The position numbers were made by a program, and so were the translations under genes. From Heligmosomoides polygyrus polygyrus (taxonomy: Eukaryota; Nematoda; Chromadorea; Rhabditida; Heligmosomidae), in contig OX377206.1 in assembly GCA_947396885.1 (NCBI GenBank), forward strand, positions 4,974,658 through 5,038,657: a stretch of DNA of 64,000 nucleotides, read 5' to 3'. Below the pieces are notes generated by a model. The model was not told the DNA's origin. It ran no database searches and saw only the letters and a list, made by a program, of their open reading frames with translations. Of the stretch, positions 10,964-20,852 are shown piece after piece (position 1 is the first letter of the stretch; the number at the start of each line of letters is the position of its first letter).

Positions 10964-11450
10964 TGGAAAAACCACGTCCATCTACTTCTACAGGCTTCCT
11001 TTTCAAGTTTTTAGATCCGGTATTCAGAATTTCCGAAGAAATGCAGTACAGAATATGTTAGGAAACGTTTCCACGTGTTAAAATGCTTAGGGCTAGAAGG
11101 GCGCGCGAAAATCGGGGAAGAAAGAGTGGGAAATCTCGTTCGAGTCGTCTTAACACGCTAGTCACATTGTACCGTAATTGGGGGCGGAGTTGGATAATTT
11201 ATTTGAAAAAAGACTTGACCGCACACGAGCTTTATACACGAAATATGTTAAGCATGTAGGTGTGAAAAATAAAAGTTTGGCTTCAAACCGCAGCTTCAAT
11301 GCATTACGCTATCGATTGCTCATGGATTAAAATCTCTCTGAACGTATGTTTGGTTTGCGGATCTCAGTGTCTATGCGTGGCAGCTAAACTAAATTTTGAT
11401 AGAAAGCAGAACAACAGGAACAATATTATAATAATAAGAATATGATTTAG

Positions 11451-11519
11451 GAAATTCTACAAAATGGTGAAAGGTGCAGAGTCAAGCGACCAGGAAAGGC
11501 TGGACAAAAGAAGTGTCAG
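11451..11519 (+). CDS. Micro-exon 1 of the KEKE-rich gene
   Basis: 69 nt between ATGATTTAG and GTAGGTGTG. Read in phase 0 it starts EILQNGERC and ends KAGQKKCQ. It is the most diverged of the seven copies. No matching upstream exon was found. A GTAGGTGTG donor-like site at 11256 follows an open frame from ATG 11083 (MLRARRARENRG..), but that frame would enter in phase 2. Confidence 0.65.
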
Positions 11520-11748
11520 GTAGGTGTGAGTAAATAACGGTTTAACTTCATACAGTAGCTTAACCTAAACACATTATCTCATTATTCATTAGTTGGAATC
11601 TTCCTGAGCATGTGTTTGGTACAAGATCTAAATACCATAGCTTTAACGAAACTCACTATCGATTGCTTATCGATTGGAACCTCTCTGAAAGCTGTGGGTT
11701 GATAGGCAACAGAACAACACTAGTATTATTATCAATCGCATGTTTTAG

Positions 11749-11817
11749 GCAGTTGTGCGAAAGGACGAAAAGGGCGGTGTCAAAGGGCCTGAAAAGGCTG
11801 GTGAAAAGAAGTATCAG
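11749..11817 (+). CDS. Micro-exon 2 of the KEKE-rich gene
   Basis: 69 nt between TGTTTTAG and GTAGGTGTG; phase 0; starts AVVRKDEKGGVKG and ends AGEKKYQ. Confidence 0.7.
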
Positions 11818-12044
11818 GTAGGTGTGAATGTGTAAATAACGGTTGACTTCATATAGTGGCTTTAATTGAGCACATTATCGATTGTTCATTGATTAGAATC
11901 TCCCTAAATGTGTGTTTCGTACAAGATCTACAGTAGCTTTAAAGAAACTCATTATCGATTGGTTATCGATTGGAATCTCTCTGAGAACTGTGGGTTGATA
12001 GGAAACAGAACAATAAGAGCATTATTATCAACTATATGTTTTAG

Positions 12045-12113
12045 GCAGTTGAAAGAAAGGACGACAAGGGCGGTGTCAAACGGCCTGAAAAGGCTGGTGG
12101 AAAGAAGTATCAG
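12045..12113 (+). CDS. Micro-exon 3 of the KEKE-rich gene
   Basis: 69 nt between TGTTTTAG and GTAGGCGTG; phase 0; starts AVERKDDKGGVKRPEKAG, ends GKKYQ. Confidence 0.7.
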
Positions 12114-12383
12114 GTAGGCGTGAATGTGTAGATAACGGTTGACTTCATATAGTGGCTTTAATGAAACACGTTATCGATTGGTCATTGATTAGATTCTTCC
12201 TGAGCGTGTGTTTGGTAGAGGCCCTACAATAGCTTTAACGAAACACACTATCGATTGCTTATCGATTGGAATCTTCTTGAACTGCGGTTTGGCACACGGT
12301 CTTAATGGCTCTGCTTGGCAGCTGAATTATGGGTTGATGAAAAGTAGAACGGCCCGGGCCTTATTAATTACTGTATGCTTTAG

Positions 12384-12452
12384 GCTGCTGAACTAAAAGA
12401 CGAGAATGGACACGTCAAAGAGCCTGAAAAGAATGGAGAAAAGAAGTATCAG
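12384..12452 (+). CDS. Micro-exon 4 of the KEKE-rich gene
   Basis: 69 nt between TGCTTTAG and GTAGGTGTG; phase 0; starts AAELKDENGHVKEPEKNG, ends EKKYQ. The alternative phase that is open in some other copies has a TAA here, which supports phase 0. The following intron carries the hAT insertion. Confidence 0.72.
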
Positions 12453-12502
12453 GTAGGTGTGACTAAATAACGGATGACCTCATGTAGTGGCTCTATCGAA
12501 AT

Positions 12503-15293
12503 CAGGGATGGGCGGAAATTTTGAAAATTTTTCCAGAAAACAGAAAACAGAAAATCGCTTTCGTCAGAAAACAGAAACCAGAAAACAGAAAAGCCAAAAA
12601 CGCCAGAAAAATCAGAAAACAAATCAGAAAACAGAAAATTTGGAAATTATCACACGATCTAATTATTTTACCCAAAGATTCATTTTTCCAGTAGCAAATG
12701 CTTTTGTATGACTAGAGATGTAGTCGCAGACCAGCGTTTTATTTTGTAAGCGTTTATAAAAATTTCTACTACATTCCAGTCTACTGCAATCAGCAAGTTG
12801 TAAATCTGGACTGATAGATCCTAGGAATCTCGACAGTGAAGTACACAACATTACTCATCAGCCCCGTTTCACCGCGAACGCCTCAATCAGATAATGGTCC
12901 CACTAGTAAGAAACTTTTAGAGTACTGAACACGATGAATCAGTGATCACTGTTTCCATATTTCAACTCAATTGCTTGAGTTTGTAGACGCACTCTCGCAA
13001 CATACTTTAAAGCTGTGCAGAGATTCGTTGAGTATTGCTGGCTCCGCTAGAATCTGTATTCCTAGTTCGTTTCGTTCTTGGTTATACCTTTCATTGTAAG
13101 TAGCCTAGTTTCCGCGTAACTGAAAGTTCTCAGGCCAACTTACCAATGCTCTTTACAGCACCTAGTTACTGCTTAGCCGACTAAAGATGATGTGCACTGG
13201 CTTGGTGCCTTACAGTACAGTACGAGATTTTGACTGAAGGGGCTGTCAGCACAACAGATCTTAGGTGAAGATGCTTTTTTGAATGCGTAGAGACCATATA
13301 ATGAAGACCGAGCATATACCCTCTTTATCACATTATTATTTCATCTCATATCTATATATCATATTACATCTTAGTGGAAGACCAGCAGAACCGCCTTGCT
13401 GTACAGGGGAGTGCACGACATTAGCAACAATCACCTGGTCTGCCTGAAGTACGTAGTCTATAAGCTGTTAACTCGAGTCCTCCTGAATAGGATCGGCAGA
13501 ACGCTAGATGAAGTACAGTCCTGCGAACAAGCAGGATTTCAGAGAGGATTCAGTACGATCGACCACATACACATCATTACGAAGCTTATCGAAGTGTCGC
13601 GAGAGGACAAGCTGCCGCTGCACGTTCACCTGAAGAAGGCATTCGACTCTGTCGAAACTGAAGCGGTCGTCGAAGTCCTGCTCGTTCAGGGCGTTCCTAC
13701 TGTGTACATCAGAGTCCTTCGAGAGCTGCAGAGTGGATTCCCGACAAAGGTCTCGCCATTCTACAACAACGTCGTTGCCAAAGTGAACAGAGAGGTTTGA
13801 TGAGAGAGTACTATATCCCCGGTTCTCTTCTGCGCCACCCTTCAAAACGTCATTCGACAACTAGAATGGGAAGACATGAGAGTGAAAGACGACAGACTGC
13901 ACCTACACCATCTAACACCGAGCGCTAGCCAGGCAGAGAAAATGCTTGCTGGCTTCGACTGTGTATGTGGGAACGTTGGACTGCAACTGAATCTTACGAA
14001 GACGATGTTCATGAAGAACGGATGGGTTTCTGATGCCCCATTCTCGCTCAACGGAACGAACATTTTCGAATGCTCCAGATACGTGTATCTGGGTCGTGAA
14101 GTCAACATGACCAACTAACTAGCGCCGGAGCTGGGAAGGAGGATGCGAGCGGCTTGAGGAGCTGTCAAGAGAGTCGTGGAGAAGACGCAGAACGTCGGGT
14201 TCCGTACCCACCTTTTCCACTTCACTGTTCTTCCTGCCCTAAAAGACGCATCAGAGACCTGGGCTCTACGAAAGCAGGATGAACAAGCGATCAGTGTCGC
14301 GTAGCGGGGAATCGAGAGGACAATGCTCGGAGTGACACGACTCACGCAAGTGAGAGAAGGCCTCGAGACTTCCGAGCTTCGCCGACGTTCGAAGATCAGG
14401 GACGCTGTCGCATAGGCCAAGTCGTCGAAAATTAGGCGGGCCACGTAATGCGCTTCGCAGACACCGAGTGGACGAGAGCCATCACCGACTAGACTCCACG
14501 GAATGTCAAGAGAACAGCAGGATGCCCACCTACGCGTTGGTCGGACTTGTCAAAGCCCTGAATAAACAATATGACGCTCTTCGTGTCCCTCGTGCGAAAA
14601 GGATTCTTTAGATACCCTGGCACGTGGCATGGACGTGTTGAGGCGCTGCTGGTGTCCGCTTGAACAACTCGATGATCAATGGGACGACAGATGATATAAG
14701 TGATAAATGAGAAATTTCGTGTATCAGTTCTGTATCATTACAGCAGCGAAATCGAAGGTAACTAAAACTTTTCTTTCTCTTACTAATTTGTGACACCAAT
14801 GAGGAATCTTCATAGTTAGAAAAGCAGCTTCGACGAAGGCTCCGCAGAAAGCGATATTGGGGATCACCGACTAACAGTGATCAATTTTTAAACCGGAGGT
14901 GGAGAATAACCCTACCCACAGTAACTCTAGGACAAGTGGTTAGTTAGTACATAATTTAATGCCCTCAGAATACTAGTTTTAAAGTTTTAATATAAAATTT
15001 TTAGTGATAGTTCATGAGTATGCGGCGCAATTACTACACGAGCACATCCAAAAACGCCACATGCTTTCCATTTAAGATGCTCTAGAAATACTATTGTGGA
15101 ATGAAGCTCACTATTCTATAATACTTTTTGGATTCCTTTCATTAGGTTTCTGTGATAACATTTTGTTCGTAACTCTATTTTCTGTTTTCTGGCCAATTTT
15201 TGGCCATTTTCCCAGAAAACAGAAAACAGAAAAAATTTGTCAAAAATGGCCAGAAAATCAGAAAACAGAAAACAGAAATTCCGCCCATCCCTG
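12503..15293. mobile_element. hAT element inserted in an intron
   Basis: 2791 bp with ends CAGGGATGGGCGGAA and TTCCGCCCATCCCTG, flanked by the 8-bp duplication ATCGAAAT (12495-12502, 15294-15301). Both subterminal regions are packed with CAGAAAA/CAGAAAACAGAAA motifs. TIR and 8-bp target identify the hAT superfamily. No hAT transposase is visible; the middle holds a LINE fragment (13385-14712). Removing the element and one duplication leaves 306 bp between micro-exon starts, matching the normal 296-341-bp spacing, so it landed in a pre-existing intron. Confidence 0.88.
13385..14712 (+). pseudogene. Degenerate RTE-type LINE, 3' part
   Basis: Reverse transcriptase remains in several frames: LLNRIGRTLDEVQ and QAGFQRGFSTIDHI (13480-13570), HLKKAFDSVETEAV (13630), then VCGNVGLQLNLTKTMF, SRYVYLGREVNM, PELGRRMRAA, RGIERTMLGVTRLTQVREGL and a final LEQLDDQWDDR near 14690. 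It ends in a TGATATAAGTGATAAATGA tail, as RTE-clade LINEs do. The YADD-motif part and the endonuclease are missing; there are frameshifts and in-frame TAG/TAA. It lies wholly inside the hAT element, so it inserted there later or was carried along. Confidence 0.82.
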
Positions 15294-15488
15294 ATCGAAA
15301 TGCATTATCGATTGCTCATTGATTGGAGTCTCCTTGAGCATGTGTTTGGTAGACGATCTTAGTTTTAACGAAACGCCCTATCGATTGCCTCTTGATGAAA
15401 ACCTCCCTGAACTTACATTCTACAGCTAAACTGCGAATTGATGTGGAACAGAACAGCAAGAACATTACAGAAAAAGCACATGTTTTAG

Positions 15489-15557
15489 GCAGTTGAACGA
15501 AAGAACGAAAATTGCGGTGTCAAAAGGCCTGAAATGGCGGGAGAAAAGAAGTATCAG
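15489..15557 (+). CDS. Micro-exon 5 of the KEKE-rich gene
   Basis: 69 nt between TGTTTTAG and GTTGGTGTG; phase 0; starts AVERKNENCGVKRPEMAG, ends EKKYQ. The donor is GTTGGT rather than GTAGGT, so it may be weaker. Confidence 0.7.
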
Positions 15558-15829
15558 GTTGGTGTGGGTAAATAACGGTTTCACTTTATAGTAGCTCTAA
15601 CGAAATACATTATCTCAATACGATTTCTCATTGATTGGTACCATGAGAATGTGTTTGGTACACAATCTACAGTAGCTTTCACGAAACGCACTATCGACTG
15701 CTTATCGATTGGAACCTTTTTGAGCTAGCGTTTGGAACACGTTTTTAATGCCTCTGCTTGGAAGCTCAGTTGTGGGTTGATGAAAAATAAAACAGCACGG
15801 GCCTTATTATTAGCATGGATATGCTTTAG

Positions 15830-15898
15830 GCCATTGAACGAAAGTACGAAAAAGACGGTGTCAAAGGCCCTGAAAACGCAGGACAAAAGAACTGTCAG
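15830..15898 (+). CDS. Micro-exon 6 of the KEKE-rich gene
   Basis: 69 nt between TGCTTTAG and GTAGGTGTG; phase 0; starts AIERKYEKDGVKGPENAG, ends QKNCQ. Confidence 0.7.
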
Positions 15899-15982
15899 GT
15901 AGGTGTGAGTAAATACGGGTCGACTTCATATAGTAGCTTTAACGAAACAAATTATCGATCGCTTATCGAGCATTTGTTTTAG

Positions 15983-18952
15983 GCAATTGAACGAAGGGAC
16001 AAAGAGGAAGTTATCGAAGAGCCTGAAAAGGCTGGACAAAAGAAGGGCGGACAGATTCGGCCGAAGACACCGTTAATGAACATATCTGGAGATGTTGTGG
16101 AGCATCGAAATTTGCCGTTCAAGACCTTATTCGATGCTACGAAATGTCAAAGATCAGCTCTTGGGAAGAAAATAATTTATTATGCGATGACAGCGAAAGA
16201 ATTCGAGTGCAATAGTCGCGACGGACGTAAGACACAGTCGACTAGAAAAGCTGAGGAAACCGAGCTTCTGAATGCTAGTGTAGGCGAAACTTTGCCTGCT
16301 AAAGGAGATGAAGCAGTTCCTGTGGGAAAACTGAAGGAGGTCGAGCTGCAGAATGGCAAAGGAAATCAAACACTGCCGGCTGAGGAAGCGAAGAATGTTC
16401 GTTTCGCAGAAGCTGAAGGAGATGATACAGTTCCAACTGAAAAGACGAAGGAGGTCGAGCTCCCAAAAGCTAAACGAAGTGACGCATTTCCAACTGAGAA
16501 AGTGAAGGAAGTTAAGCCGCTGTCTGTCAAAAAAGAGAAGAAGGTTCGTTTCGCAGAAGCAAAAGGAGATGATGCAGTTCCGACTGAAAAGACGAAGGAG
16601 GTCGAGCTCCCAAAAGCTAAACGAAGTGACGCAGTTCCGACTGAAAAAGTGAAGGAGGTTGAACCGCTGTGTGCTAGGAAGGCGAAGAAGGTTCAGTTCG
16701 CAGAAGCTGAAAGAAGTGATGCAGTTCCGACTGGAAAGACGAAGGAGGTCGAGCTCCCGAAAGCTAAACGAAGTGACGCTGAAAAAGTGAAGGAGGTTGA
16801 GCCGCTGTCTGCCAAGAAAGCGAAGAAGGTCCGGTTCGCAGAGGCTGAAGGAAGTGATACAGTTCCGACTCAAAAGACCAAGGAGGTCGAGCTCCCAAAA
16901 GCTCATGGAAGTGATGCAGTTCCGACTGAAAAGACCAAGGAGGTCGAGCTCCCAAAAGCTCATGGAAGTGATGCAGTTCCGACTGAAAAGACGAAGGAGG
17001 TCGAGCCGCTGTCTGCCAAGAAAGCAAAGAAGGTTCGATTCCCAGTGACTGAAAGAAGTGACGCAGTTCCGTTTGAAAAGGCCAAGGAGGACGAGCTCCC
17101 AAAAGCTCATGGACGTGATGTAGTTCCAGCTGAAAGAATAAAGGAGACTGAGCTCTCAAACGCTAAGGGAAGTGATGCAGTTCCGACTGAAAAGACGAAG
17201 GAGGTCGAGCTCCCGAAAGCTAAACGAAGTGACGCTGAAAAAGTGAAGGAGGTTGAGCCGCTGTCTGCCAAGAAAGCGAAGAAGGTCCGGTTCGCAGAGG
17301 CTGAAGGAAGCGACGCAGTTCCGTTTGAAAACGCCAAGGAGGTCGAGCTCCTAAAAGGTCGTGGAAGTGATGCAGTTCCGACTGAAAAGGCCAAGGAGGA
17401 CGAGCTCCCAAATGCTCATGGAAGTGATGCAGTTCAAGCTGAAAGAGTGAAGCCGGCTGAGCCGCTGTCTGCCAAGAAATCGAAGAAAGTTCGATTCCCA
17501 GTGGCTGAAAGAAGCGACGCTGTTCCGTTTGAAAAGGCTAAAGAGGTCGAGCTCCCAAAAGCCCATGGAAGTGATACAGTTCCAGCTGAGAGGATTAAGG
17601 AGACTGAGCTCTCAAACGCTAAGGGAGGTGGTGCAGATCCGGCTAAAAAAGCGAAGAAGGTGAAGGTTAAAGAAGCTGGTGCAGCTCCGACTGAAATGGT
17701 CAAGGAGGTTGAGCTCCCAAAAGCTGAAGGCAGTGATGATGCGGTTCCTGCTGAAAAGGCGAAACAGGCTGTGCTTCACAATCATGAAGGAAATAAGACA
17801 TTGCCGAAGGAGGCCAAGCTCCTAAAGGCTAAGGGATGTGATGCAGTTCAGACTGAAAAGGCGGCGGAAGTTTCTAGCACTGGAACGGATTTTCCATCCC
17901 CGATGGAACGCGTAAAAGATTTCAAGCTACCAACTGATGAATATGATAGCTTGTTGCCGATTCCACTCAAAAGAGCGCTGGCTCAGGCATTAATGGACAG
18001 GCTCAAATACCTGTCGGACAAGGAGAATAAAGAAAAGAGCGAAGATACTGTACTAGAAAGAGGACGGTTGCTAGCACGATTGCTGAAGCTGGTTGACTCG
18101 CTGAAGACTACTGAGACAAAATGGGAAAAGGTAGCGGTGGCAGAGCTGGTGCTCAGGAAAGGCGAGGAGCTGTACACCACAATAATAGAGGAAACCGCAG
18201 CTATCAAAGCGGCTGAATCACAGAAGAAAGAGGACAACACTTGCAACGTCTCGCCACCGCAAGGAGAGAGCTGTACTACGGCGGGGCAAAAGGTTGACGA
18301 GCCGACGAACACACAGGAGCAGCCTCCCGTCGAGGAGGATGGAGCGAAAAAGAAGCGCAAGAAGCAGAAGAAAAAGAAGAAGAAAGGAGCTGCAGAGAAT
18401 CAGGGTGAAGACAACGAGGTCGCCGCACCCAAGGAGCAGGACAAAGCTGTGGAAGCTGAATCGCAGCAGAAGCTAAATGAAACTACCAACGTCGAGATTC
18501 CTGCACCATCTTCGGATCATCTGCTCGCTATGGAAGAAGCTGGAGTGAAAAAGCGCAAAAAGAAGAAGAAGGACGCTGCAGATAAGCAGTATGGAGACAA
18601 GAAGTTCGCCACACCAACGGAACAAGTCGAAACAGTGAATGCTGAATCAAAACCGGAGCAAACCAACGTCGTCGACTTTGCTACAGTAGCAGAATACGTG
18701 AAGCAGGTGAAAGCTGAGTTAAAACAGGTGCGAGCAGAAGCTGATATCGTCGAGTTACGCCTGAGACAGGCTAAGGAGGACAAGGCAAAAACTAAACAGG
18801 ACGAGAAGAAAGAGAAAAAGAAGGATCAGAACATGGAAGAGCCAGGATCTAACGCAGAACCTCAAGCAGAACCGTTGTCCAAGGAAGTCGGAACTCAAAC
18901 GGTGCTCTCTGGATTTTCGTTGGTGAGTGTAGTCATCATCATACTGTTGTGA
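15983..18952 (+). CDS. Large repeat-coding exon of a Lys/Glu-rich protein
   Basis: The exon begins after TTGTTTTAG at 15983 with a seventh copy of the 23-codon micro-exon (AIERRDKEEVIEEPEKAG), then reads without a stop to TGA at 18950-18952, 989 codons; the ATG at 16076 is internal. Counted from that ATG, residues about 50-620 are some fifteen degenerate tandem copies of a Lys/Glu/Pro-rich unit (KKVRFAEAEGSDAVPTEKTK, EVELPKAKRSD). Next comes a Leu-rich segment near LLARLLKLVDSLKTT, then two basic clusters (KKRKKQKKKKKKG near 757, KKRKKKKK near 825) and charged helix-like sequence. Such KEKE composition resembles triadin-like proteins of the endoplasmic or sarcoplasmic reticulum, but that is inference; no domain proves it. 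The last residues (FSLVSVVIIILL) look like a membrane tail. However a strong phase-0 donor, TTG|GTGAGT, lies at 18922, so the tail may be intronic and further exons may exist. Confidence 0.75.
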   Translation, partial: AIERRDKEEVIEEPEKAGQKKGGQIRPKTPLMNISGDVVEHRNLPFKTLFDATKCQRSALGKKIIYYAMTAKEFECNSRDGRKTQSTRKAEETELLNASVGETLPAKGDEAVPVGKLKEVELQNGKGNQTLPAEEAKNVRFAEAEGDDTVPTEKTKEVELPKAKRSDAFPTEKVKEVKPLSVKKEKKVRFAEAKGDDAVPTEKTKEVELPKAKRSDAVPTEKVKEVEPLCARKAKKVQFAEAERSDAVPTGKTKEVELPKAKRSDAEKVKEVEPLSAKKAKKVRFAEAEGSDTVPTQKTKEVELPKAHGSDAVPTEKTKEVELPKAHGSDAVPTEKTKEVEPLSAKKAKKVRFPVTERSDAVPFEKAKEDELPKAHGRDVVPAERIKETELSNAKGSDAVPTEKTKEVELPKAKRSDAEKVKEVEPLSAKKAKKVRFAEAEGSDAVPFENAKEVELLKGRGSDAVPTEKAKEDELPNAHGSDAVQAERVKPAEPLSAKKSKKVRFPVAERSDAVPFEKAKEVELPKAHGSDTVPAERIKETELSNAKGGGADPAKKAKKVKVKEAGAAPTEMVKEVELPKAEGSDDAVPAEKAKQAVLHNHEGNKTLPKEAKLLKAKGCDAVQTEKAAEVSSTGTDFPSPMERVKDFKLPTDEYDSLLPIPLKRALAQALMDRLKYLSDKENKEKSEDTVLERGRLLARLLKLVDSLKTTETKWEKVAVAELVLRKGEELYTTIIEETAAIKAAESQKKEDNTCNVSPPQGESCTTAGQKVDEPTNTQEQPPVEEDGAKKKRKKQKKKKKKGAAENQGEDNEVAAPKEQDKAVEAESQQKLNETTNVEIPAPSSDHLLAMEEAGVKKRKKKKKDAADKQYGDKKFATPTEQVETVNAESKPEQTNVVDFATVAEYVKQVKAELKQVRAEADIVELRLRQAKEDKAKTKQDEKKEKKKDQNMEEPGSNAEPQAEPLSKEVGTQTVLSGFSLVSVVIIILL

Positions 18953-19108
18953 TGTTTTTTTTTTGTAAAAAAAGTAGTTTCTGACACATAGTTCAACGGC
19001 TTTCCTTTGATATTTATGAGGTACATTGCTAACATTTCAAGTCATCTATTCCTTAGGCCTATGTTATACCTCGTCGACAGTGTTGACCGGCTGCCGCACA
19101 GTGCGTAA

Positions 19109-19576
19109 GGCCTCGTTTATACTTCGATGCCGAGCGACACGACGCCACGTATTGTGGCCACATCGGGCGACGCGATCGATCAATATGGCCACTATAAGGC
19201 TCATGCACACTTCTGCGACACCGCGGCGCGGCAAAAGGAGCGACGGCCACCTCCGCGAAATCCGGCGGTCGCGGCGCGGTCGCATTAGGGCATCGTTATA
19301 GGCAACGAGACCGACGTCCAAGTGCATGTCGCGCCGCCAGGAAAGATTTGAACCATTCCAGCCTGCGGCACTCGGCGCGACATCGCCGGCGATAGCCGCT
19401 GCGACAGCCACAAGAGTGTGCATGCCCCCCTCTGCGGCACGTGTCGCTGTGTCGCGCCGCGCCCGTCGTGCCCCTATCCTTCATCATGGCCGTGTTGCGC
19501 TGTCGCCGAAGTGTGCATGGGCCTATACATAGCTCATTGCCGTCGCATCGCTCAGCGTCGGAAATATAAACGTGCC
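19109..19576. mobile_element. Family A MITE carrying another MITE
   Basis: Ends GGCCTCGTTTATACTTCG and CGGAAATATAAACGTGCC with TAA (19106-19108) and TAT (19577-19579) flanks. A second TIR element, 19198-19523, sits in its middle. First of four MITEs placed end to end up to 20849. Confidence 0.75.
19198..19523. mobile_element. MITE nested in the family A MITE
   Basis: 326 bp; ends GGCTCATGCACACTTC and GAAGTGTGCATGGGCC, TAA/TAT flanks. GC-rich interior with CGCGGCGCGG palindromes. Related in style to families C and E but distinct. Confidence 0.7.
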
Positions 19577-19579
19577 TAT

Positions 19580-19713
19580 GCCCAAATTTATACTTGCGCC
19601 GCTGCGTGGCGCGGCAAGATGCCGGGATAGATATCGACCGGGCATCGCGAAAAATCGATACCTATGGCGATCGTGGTGCCCCGCCGCATTGCGGTGCAAG
19701 TGTAAACTAAGCC
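19580..19713. mobile_element. PIF/Harbinger-like MITE, family D
   Basis: 134 bp; GCCCAAATTTATACTTG to AAGTGTAAACTAAGCC with the family-D core GATATCGACCGGGC..AAAAATCGATA. It shares its flanking TAT/TAA triplets with its neighbours on both sides. Confidence 0.75.
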
Positions 19714-19716
19714 TAA

Positions 19717-20051
19717 GGCCGGGGGCATACTTCAATCGCCGCGATGCCATCGCGGCGCTCAGTTCATGGCCATTCCGCCGTACGCGGCCGAATAGTAAAA
19801 GGAAACTTCGCCGCGGCCGCCGCAACAGTTGCAGTCGGCGTGCGCGATGGCTTCCCGCGCCCATCGCGGGCATGGCATACTTTTTCGCGTCGCGCGCGGT
19901 GTTTAGCGCTGGTCCTGGACGGATCGCCGTTGCGCTCCCTTGCAGAGCGATAAGCGATGCGACGGGCGCTGAGAAGTTCAAATTCTTTCGCGTCGCTCTG
20001 CAAAACTCATCGCTGCGATTTCATCGCGGCGACGGAAGTATGCACGAGGCC
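19717..20051. mobile_element. PIF/Harbinger-like MITE, family C
   Basis: 335 bp; ends GGCCGGGGGCATACTTC and GGAAGTATGCACGAGGCC, TAA at 19714-19716 and 20052-20054. A reverse-orientation copy of nearly equal length lies at 34034-34369. Confidence 0.85.
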
Positions 20052-20054
20052 TAA

Positions 20055-20849
20055 GGGATCGTTTAGTGTGCGCGCGACGCGCGACGCGATGCATGTGTAG
20101 TGGCCAAATTGATTGAGCGACGCGATTGATCAATTCGGCCACTAGTCATGGCAAAGCGTCGCGCGTCGCGCGCACACTATGGCCTCGTTTATATGTACTT
20201 CCATTGCCGGGCGATACGAGTCGATCGACTCGATGCGTCTTATCGCGTCGCGCTGCTCCACGCGGCGATGGGCACTCCGAACAGCCGGCGACGCGACCCG
20301 CGATTACGCACAATTGCGTACTTGCACACGCGCAACGGTGCACACATTTCTGGGTTCACATATGTTTACTCATTCCTAAAGACATTCAAGGGTCAAACAC
20401 ATAAAAAAATAGATCATGTTAGCAACAAACAGAGGAAAACACACAACAAATATGTTGGAATAAACATGAGAAGACATCACAAATGGATGAGACACTCTTC
20501 TTGTGGGCGAAATCCGGCTAGTCTCCAGGGAATCCGAGCGGGCGGCGATCTGAAACGGAACTGAAAAGTTTACGGAGAAAACACAAAACATATAAAGGTT
20601 GTCGCCGAAGAAAAATAAAGCAAAAAATCAGGAACAAGTGCGAAGCCGCACTACGAAAATCAGCTGATCGGAGCCATACCGCGTCCCAATTCACCGCGAT
20701 CCATCGCATCGCACCCATTTCGAGCAACGCGATTGGTCGAGGGTTCATTCCGGACAGCGGGCGTCGACGCCGGGCGACGCGATCAATCAATTTGGCCTCA
20801 TTGCGTGGCCACTGCTGCAACCAAGTATAAACGGGGCCTAAACGACCCC
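20055..20849. mobile_element. Family B MITE interrupted by a family A MITE
   Basis: Ends GGGATCGTTTAGTGTGCG and AAACGACCCC, TAA at 20052-20054 and 20850-20852. The right TIR is cut after CACAC by the family A copy at 20181-20838, so the B element is split into 20055-20177 and 20842-20849. Confidence 0.78.
20181..20838. mobile_element. Family A MITE nested in a family B TIR
   Basis: Ends GGCCTCGTTTATATGTACTT and AAGTATAAACGGGGCC; TAT (20178-20180) and TAA (20839-20841) flanks. It is longer than the usual 130 bp, so it holds further inserted DNA (about 20230-20770) that I could not resolve. Confidence 0.65.
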
Positions 20850-20852
20850 TAA

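Noticed and set aside
11083..11255. First exon MLRARRARENRG.. of the KEKE gene
   Set aside because: Its donor at 11256 is in phase 2, which would force a frame that hits TAA in micro-exon 4.
16154..17110. Long minus-strand open frame (318 codons) opposite the KEKE exon
   Set aside because: Antisense shadow of the repeat-coding exon; its Leu/Ser/Phe repeats mirror the GAAG/CTTC-rich sense codons and no splice or start signals support it.
19109..20849. CpG island or promoter
   Set aside because: The GC-rich CGCG content comes from stacked MITEs, not from a host promoter.
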